Shown here: piece after piece, positions 6,696 to 9,501 of the stretch | How positions within the stretch are numbered: the first letter of the stretch is position 1 | Layout: each line of letters starts with the position of its first letter | Assembly (NCBI GenBank): GCA_900549005.1 | Contig: URMT01000062.1 | Location: 1 to 9,501, forward strand | Length of the DNA stretch: 9,501 bases | Source of the DNA: an uncultured Eubacteriales bacterium | GTDB taxonomy: Bacteria > Bacillota > Clostridia > Christensenellales > Borkfalkiaceae | Direction of reading: 5' to 3' | The notes under the pieces: generated by a model | What the model saw: the letters and a program-made list of their open reading frames with translations, nothing else | What the model was told of the DNA's origin: nothing | Database searches by the model: none | Position numbers and translations under genes: made by a program

Positions 6696-6751
6696 CAGAC
6701 TTTATTTTTACTTATAAATAACAAAACGAATATACCGCTTAACATATATCT

Positions 6752-6765
6752 GCCTGCAATTGTTT
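6752..6765. repeat. 14-base repeat, copy 2 (copy 1 at 1602-1615)
   Basis: GCCTGCAATTGTTT occurs here and, in the same orientation, at 1602-1615, where its complement includes the proS -35 hexamer TTGCAG. Both copies are intergenic and contain the palindrome CAATTG. This copy lies just beyond the 3' end of the isomerase gene. Whether it is functional or chance is unknown. Confidence 0.4.
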
Positions 6766-6787
6766 GCGTTGTTGTGCGGGCAGCATT

Positions 6788-8275
6788 TTAAAACGGGTTT
6801 TCGGAGGGGTATTTGTCGGTTTTGGGTCTGTTATAGCCTATCTTTTCGGCGCCGATATATTTGAATACCTCGAACAGGGCTTTGCCGAAGTGGCCGAACG
6901 CTACCGCGCCGTGATGGGGGAAGCCATTTTCTATCAGCACGTGGCGATAGAATCTGCCCATCTCTTCAATGGCAAACACGCCTATTGACCCGAAACTGCG
7001 CGTTTTTACGGGCAACACTTCGCCCTGCGCGACGTAGGCGTAAAGATGGTTATCGGCAGTAGATTGCAGACGATAGAAAGTTATGTCCCCCGCCGCTATG
7101 TCGCCCTCCAATGTGCCGTTGGTCACCTCTTCGGGCAAAGAGCGCGCCATTATCTTCTGGTTGCGCATTTCGGGGTTGCATATCTTTTTGGAACAGGTAT
7201 TTCCGCAGTGGAAGCCCATAAACACATCGGTCTGTTTATACGGGTATTTGCCGCATATGTCGGCATCAAATATGTCCTTGGGCACGGTGTTGTTTATATC
7301 CAAAAGCGTTACCGCGTCGCCCGATACGCACGCGCCTAAATATTCCGAAAGGGCGCCGTAGATATCGACTTCGCACGAAACGGGTATGCCCCTGCCCGTC
7401 AGGCGGGAGTTTACGTAGCAGGGCACGAAACCGAACATCGTCTGGAAGGCGGGCCAGCACTTGCCCGCTATCGCGACAAAGCTTCGGCTGCCCCTGTGAT
7501 TTTCTACCCAATCGAGTAAAGTAAGTTCGTACTGCGCGAGTTTATTTAAAATTTCGGGCTTTTTGTTGCCCTTGCCGAGCTCCCTTTGCATATCTTCCAC
7601 TACTTCGGGTATGCGCTCGTCGCCCTCGTGCTTCAAAAAGCTCTCGTATAAGTCAAGCTCGGAATTTTCTTCTATCTCCACGCCTATGTTATAGAGCTGT
7701 TTTATGGGCGCGTTGCACGCCATAAAGTTCTGCGGGCGGGGGCCGAATGAGATTATTTTCAAATTTTTAAGCCCCACCAGCGCGCGGGCAACGGGGATAA
7801 ATTCGTGCACCATATCGGCGCACTCTTCCGCCGTGCCTACGGGATATTCGGGTATGTATGCCGAAACGCCGCGCAGTTTTAAGTTATAGCTTGCGTTCAG
7901 CATACCGCAGTAGGCGTCGCCCCTGTCGTCCTTTAAGACGGCGGTATTTTCCTCCGCGGCGGCGACGAACATTACGGGGCAGCCCGTCTGTTCGCTCCAC
8001 TTCTGCGCGAGCAGCGTTTCGGATATTTCGGGACCGAAGTTGCCGAGGTATACGCACAGAGCGTTGCACGCAGCCGCCCTTACGTCGGCCAGCGCCTGCA
8101 TTGCCTGCGCCTCGCTTTCGACTATGCACACGGGGCACTCGTACACGGCGCCCGCGCCGTACTTCTTTTCGTAGGCGGCAACGAGCGCCGCCCTTCTGTT
8201 TACCGAAAGACTTTCGGGAAAGCAGTCGCGCGATACGGCGACAATGCCCACTTTGATTTCGGGAATATTATTCAT
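6788..8275 (-). CDS. L-fucose/L-arabinose isomerase family protein (probable arabinose isomerase)
   Basis: This 495-residue cytosolic, metal-dependent aldose-ketose isomerase belongs to the FucI-related family, not the classical AraA family, whose N-terminus (FVTGSQHLYG type) is absent. It begins IPEIKVGIVAVSRDCFPESL. Candidate metal and catalytic residues are E302 (in CEVDIYG), D326 (in LLDINNT) and H462 (in AFGHFGKAL). The E-to-D spacing of 24 equals that of the metal ligands E337 and D361 in E. coli FucI, with H528 as third ligand. H356 in GFHCGNTC is also family-like. The gene is last in an operon with an FGGY kinase and araD, so L-arabinose to L-ribulose is the most likely reaction; L-fucose or D-arabinose cannot be excluded. 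AGAGG with 6-base spacing precedes the ATG, 16 bases after the araD stop. Confidence 0.87.
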   Translation of the reverse strand: MNNIPEIKVGIVAVSRDCFPESLSVNRRAALVAAYEKKYGAGAVYECPVCIVESEAQAMQALADVRAAACNALCVYLGNFGPEISETLLAQKWSEQTGCPVMFVAAAEENTAVLKDDRGDAYCGMLNASYNLKLRGVSAYIPEYPVGTAEECADMVHEFIPVARALVGLKNLKIISFGPRPQNFMACNAPIKQLYNIGVEIEENSELDLYESFLKHEGDERIPEVVEDMQRELGKGNKKPEILNKLAQYELTLLDWVENHRGSRSFVAIAGKCWPAFQTMFGFVPCYVNSRLTGRGIPVSCEVDIYGALSEYLGACVSGDAVTLLDINNTVPKDIFDADICGKYPYKQTDVFMGFHCGNTCSKKICNPEMRNQKIMARSLPEEVTNGTLEGDIAAGDITFYRLQSTADNHLYAYVAQGEVLPVKTRSFGSIGVFAIEEMGRFYRHVLIENGFPHHGAVAFGHFGKALFEVFKYIGAEKIGYNRPKTDKYPSENPF

Positions 8276-8291
8276 AATAAACCTCTTGCTT

Positions 8292-8987
8292 TTAGTTTTT
8301 ATTCTGCCCGTAATAGGCGTTTGCGCCGTGCTTACGGTAATAGTGCTTATCCAACAGCTCCTGCCCGACGGGCTGGGCGGTTTTGTTTATCTGTTCGGTC
8401 AACAGCGCCATTTGCGCGACGGCCTCTATCGTGACGGCGTTTTCCACCGCCTTTTCGGGCGTCTGCCCCCAGGTGAACGGGCCGTGGTTTTTTACTATTA
8501 TGGCGGGAACAGCCAACGCGTCTTTACCCTTAAACGTTTCGGCAATGACCAGCCCCGTGTTCCTTTCGTACTCGCCGCGTATTTCTTCTGCCGTGAGCGG
8601 ACGCGTGCAGGGCACTGCGCCATAGAATGCGTCGGCGTGGGTCGTGCCGTATGCAGGAATATCCCTACCAGCCTGTGCCCAGGCAACGGCATAAGTCGAG
8701 TGAGTGTGCACCACCCCTCCTATCTCAGGGAACGCCTTGTAGAGTTCTATGTGTGTGGGCGTATCCGACGAGGGACGGTATTTCCCCTCCGCCACTTTGC
8801 CGCACATATCTACGACCACCATATCGTCGGCAGTCATATCATTGTAGGGCACGCCGCTGGGCTTGATTACTATAAGCCCCTTTTCGCGGTCTATGCCGCT
8901 TGCGTTGCCCCACGTGAGTATGACGAGGTTGTGTTTTACGAGCGCCATGTTTTGTTCATAAACTCTGCGCTTCAATTCTTCTAACAT
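8292..8987 (-). CDS. araD: L-ribulose-5-phosphate 4-epimerase
   Basis: This zinc-dependent cytosolic enzyme of the class II aldolase/AraD family converts L-ribulose 5-phosphate to D-xylulose 5-phosphate. From the ATG at 8987 it has 231 residues, the same length as E. coli AraD. It starts [20 protein letters not shown]. Zinc ligands H94 and H96 (VVHTHS) and H168 (KNHGP), catalytic D119 (THADAFYG) and the C-terminal tyrosine in GANAYYGQ (225-226) match the known active-site set. FucA-type aldolases are shorter and lack this ending. The start overlaps the kinase stop by one base (TAATG), and GGAGGAG (8993-8999) lies 5 bases away inside the kinase gene, so translation is probably coupled. Longer in-frame starts up to 9026 would run into the kinase gene and are not needed. 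Confidence 0.95.
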   Translation of the reverse strand: MLEELKRRVYEQNMALVKHNLVILTWGNASGIDREKGLIVIKPSGVPYNDMTADDMVVVDMCGKVAEGKYRPSSDTPTHIELYKAFPEIGGVVHTHSTYAVAWAQAGRDIPAYGTTHADAFYGAVPCTRPLTAEEIRGEYERNTGLVIAETFKGKDALAVPAIIVKNHGPFTWGQTPEKAVENAVTIEAVAQMALLTEQINKTAQPVGQELLDKHYYRKHGANAYYGQNKN

Positions 8988-9501
8988 TAGAGCTCCTCCG
9001 CCGCAAGTTTTTCCGCGGCCAGGCATTTTTTATATGTTGACATAAAGGCGTTGAAATTTTGCATTTCCCTTTCGTCCGCCATAAGCGTCGTGCTCTCTGA
9101 ACGGGCGAAAATTTTACTTAAATATTCTGTAAGGGAAACGCCGCTTTTTAAGGCAAATCCCGCAAGCAATGCAATCCCCCACGCGCCGCCTTCCCCTGCG
9201 TTGCTCATAACCGTTACGGGCGCTTTAAGCGCGGCGGACATTGCACTTTGACCCACTTTTTCCGTTTTGAAAAAGCCGCCGTGACCGCAGACTTTTTCAA
9301 GCTCTACTCCCTCGCCCTGCAATATTTCAGTGCCCAACCTGAGCGCGGCGACGGCTGAATAAATTTCTGCGCGCATAAAATCTGCGAGGGTGAATGAACT
9401 TCCGGGCCTTCTGAAAAGGGCGGGCACGCCCTGCCCTGTTCCTGCCACGGGTTCGCCCGAAAAATAGTTATACGCAGCTATATCCGCGGCGTTACCTGCG
9501 G
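8987..9501 (-). CDS. FGGY-family sugar kinase, C-terminal part (probable ribulokinase)
   Basis: Only the last 171 or so residues are visible; the frame stays open to the right edge, so the N-terminal sugar-binding domain lies outside. FGGY kinases phosphorylate open-chain sugars or polyols with ATP. The visible part is the C-terminal ATP-binding domain, with [20 protein letters not shown] near the edge, then [20 protein letters not shown], then [19 protein letters not shown]. The CGHGGFFKT form differs from the SGGLPQKN form of E. coli AraB and resembles ribulokinases I recall from Bifidobacterium and Clostridium. It is the upstream gene of the araD and isomerase operon, so L-ribulose is the likely substrate; xylulokinase is the main alternative. 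The TAA overlaps the araD ATG. A GTG at 9448 is internal, since conserved sequence continues upstream of it. Confidence 0.88.
   Translation of the reverse strand, partial: AGNAADIAAYNYFSGEPVAGTGQGVPALFRRPGSSFTLADFMRAEIYSAVAALRLGTEILQGEGVELEKVCGHGGFFKTEKVGQSAMSAALKAPVTVMSNAGEGGAWGIALLAGFALKSGVSLTEYLSKIFARSESTTLMADEREMQNFNAFMSTYKKCLAAEKLAAEEL

Noticed and set aside
8244..8984. Plus-strand open frame of 246 codons opposite araD
   Set aside because: It is antisense to a gene with complete active-site residues and has no recognisable domain of its own.
8988..9026. Longer araD start at 9026
   Set aside because: The extra 13 residues overlap the kinase gene and do not resemble AraD. The ATG at 8987 has an ideal SD and gives exactly 231 residues.
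8987..9448. GTG at 9448 as the kinase start
   Set aside because: Conserved FGGY sequence continues in frame upstream to the window edge, so the gene is cut by the boundary rather than short.

Overview
The window looks like chromosomal DNA from an anaerobic, gut-type member of the Bacillota (Clostridia-like). This is inferred from strong GGAGG-type ribosome binding sites, a GC-rich genome with AT-rich intergenic gaps, frequent ATA and AGG codons, an archaeal/eukaryal-type prolyl-tRNA synthetase, and a Clostridium/Bifidobacterium-style arabinose gene set. TGA, TAA and TAG all act as stops, so the standard code applies. No mobile element, phage gene, CRISPR array, tRNA or rRNA was seen.

Layout, left to right. 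Positions 1-68 may hold the last codons of a plus-strand gene. proS (minus, 79-1515) converges on it. A 285-base gap (1516-1800) separates proS from a divergently transcribed phosphohexomutase and contains both putative promoters, several inverted repeats and a 12-base direct repeat. On the plus strand follow the phosphohexomutase (1801-3303), transketolase (3386-5401, ending in a strong terminator), a nitroreductase-family flavoprotein (5523-6056) and a YvbK-like GNAT acetyltransferase (6134-6577). A convergent gap with a shared bidirectional terminator (6653-6695) comes next. The right third is a minus-strand operon, in transcription order: FGGY-family sugar kinase (partial, running off the right edge), araD, and a FucI-family sugar isomerase.

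How the genes work together. The isomerase, kinase and AraD make a complete route from L-arabinose through L-ribulose and L-ribulose 5-phosphate to D-xylulose 5-phosphate. D-xylulose 5-phosphate is a substrate of the transketolase encoded 1.4 kb away. The unusual part is that the isomerase and kinase are not the textbook AraA and AraB types; only AraD is canonical. The phosphohexomutase also belongs to a divergent branch whose usual phosphate-binding loop is replaced.

I do not see a clearly new multi-gene system. The observations most worth following are the non-canonical arabinose enzymes, the divergent mutase, the terminator-like hairpin set directly against the proS ribosome binding site, and the very short predicted leader of the mutase gene.
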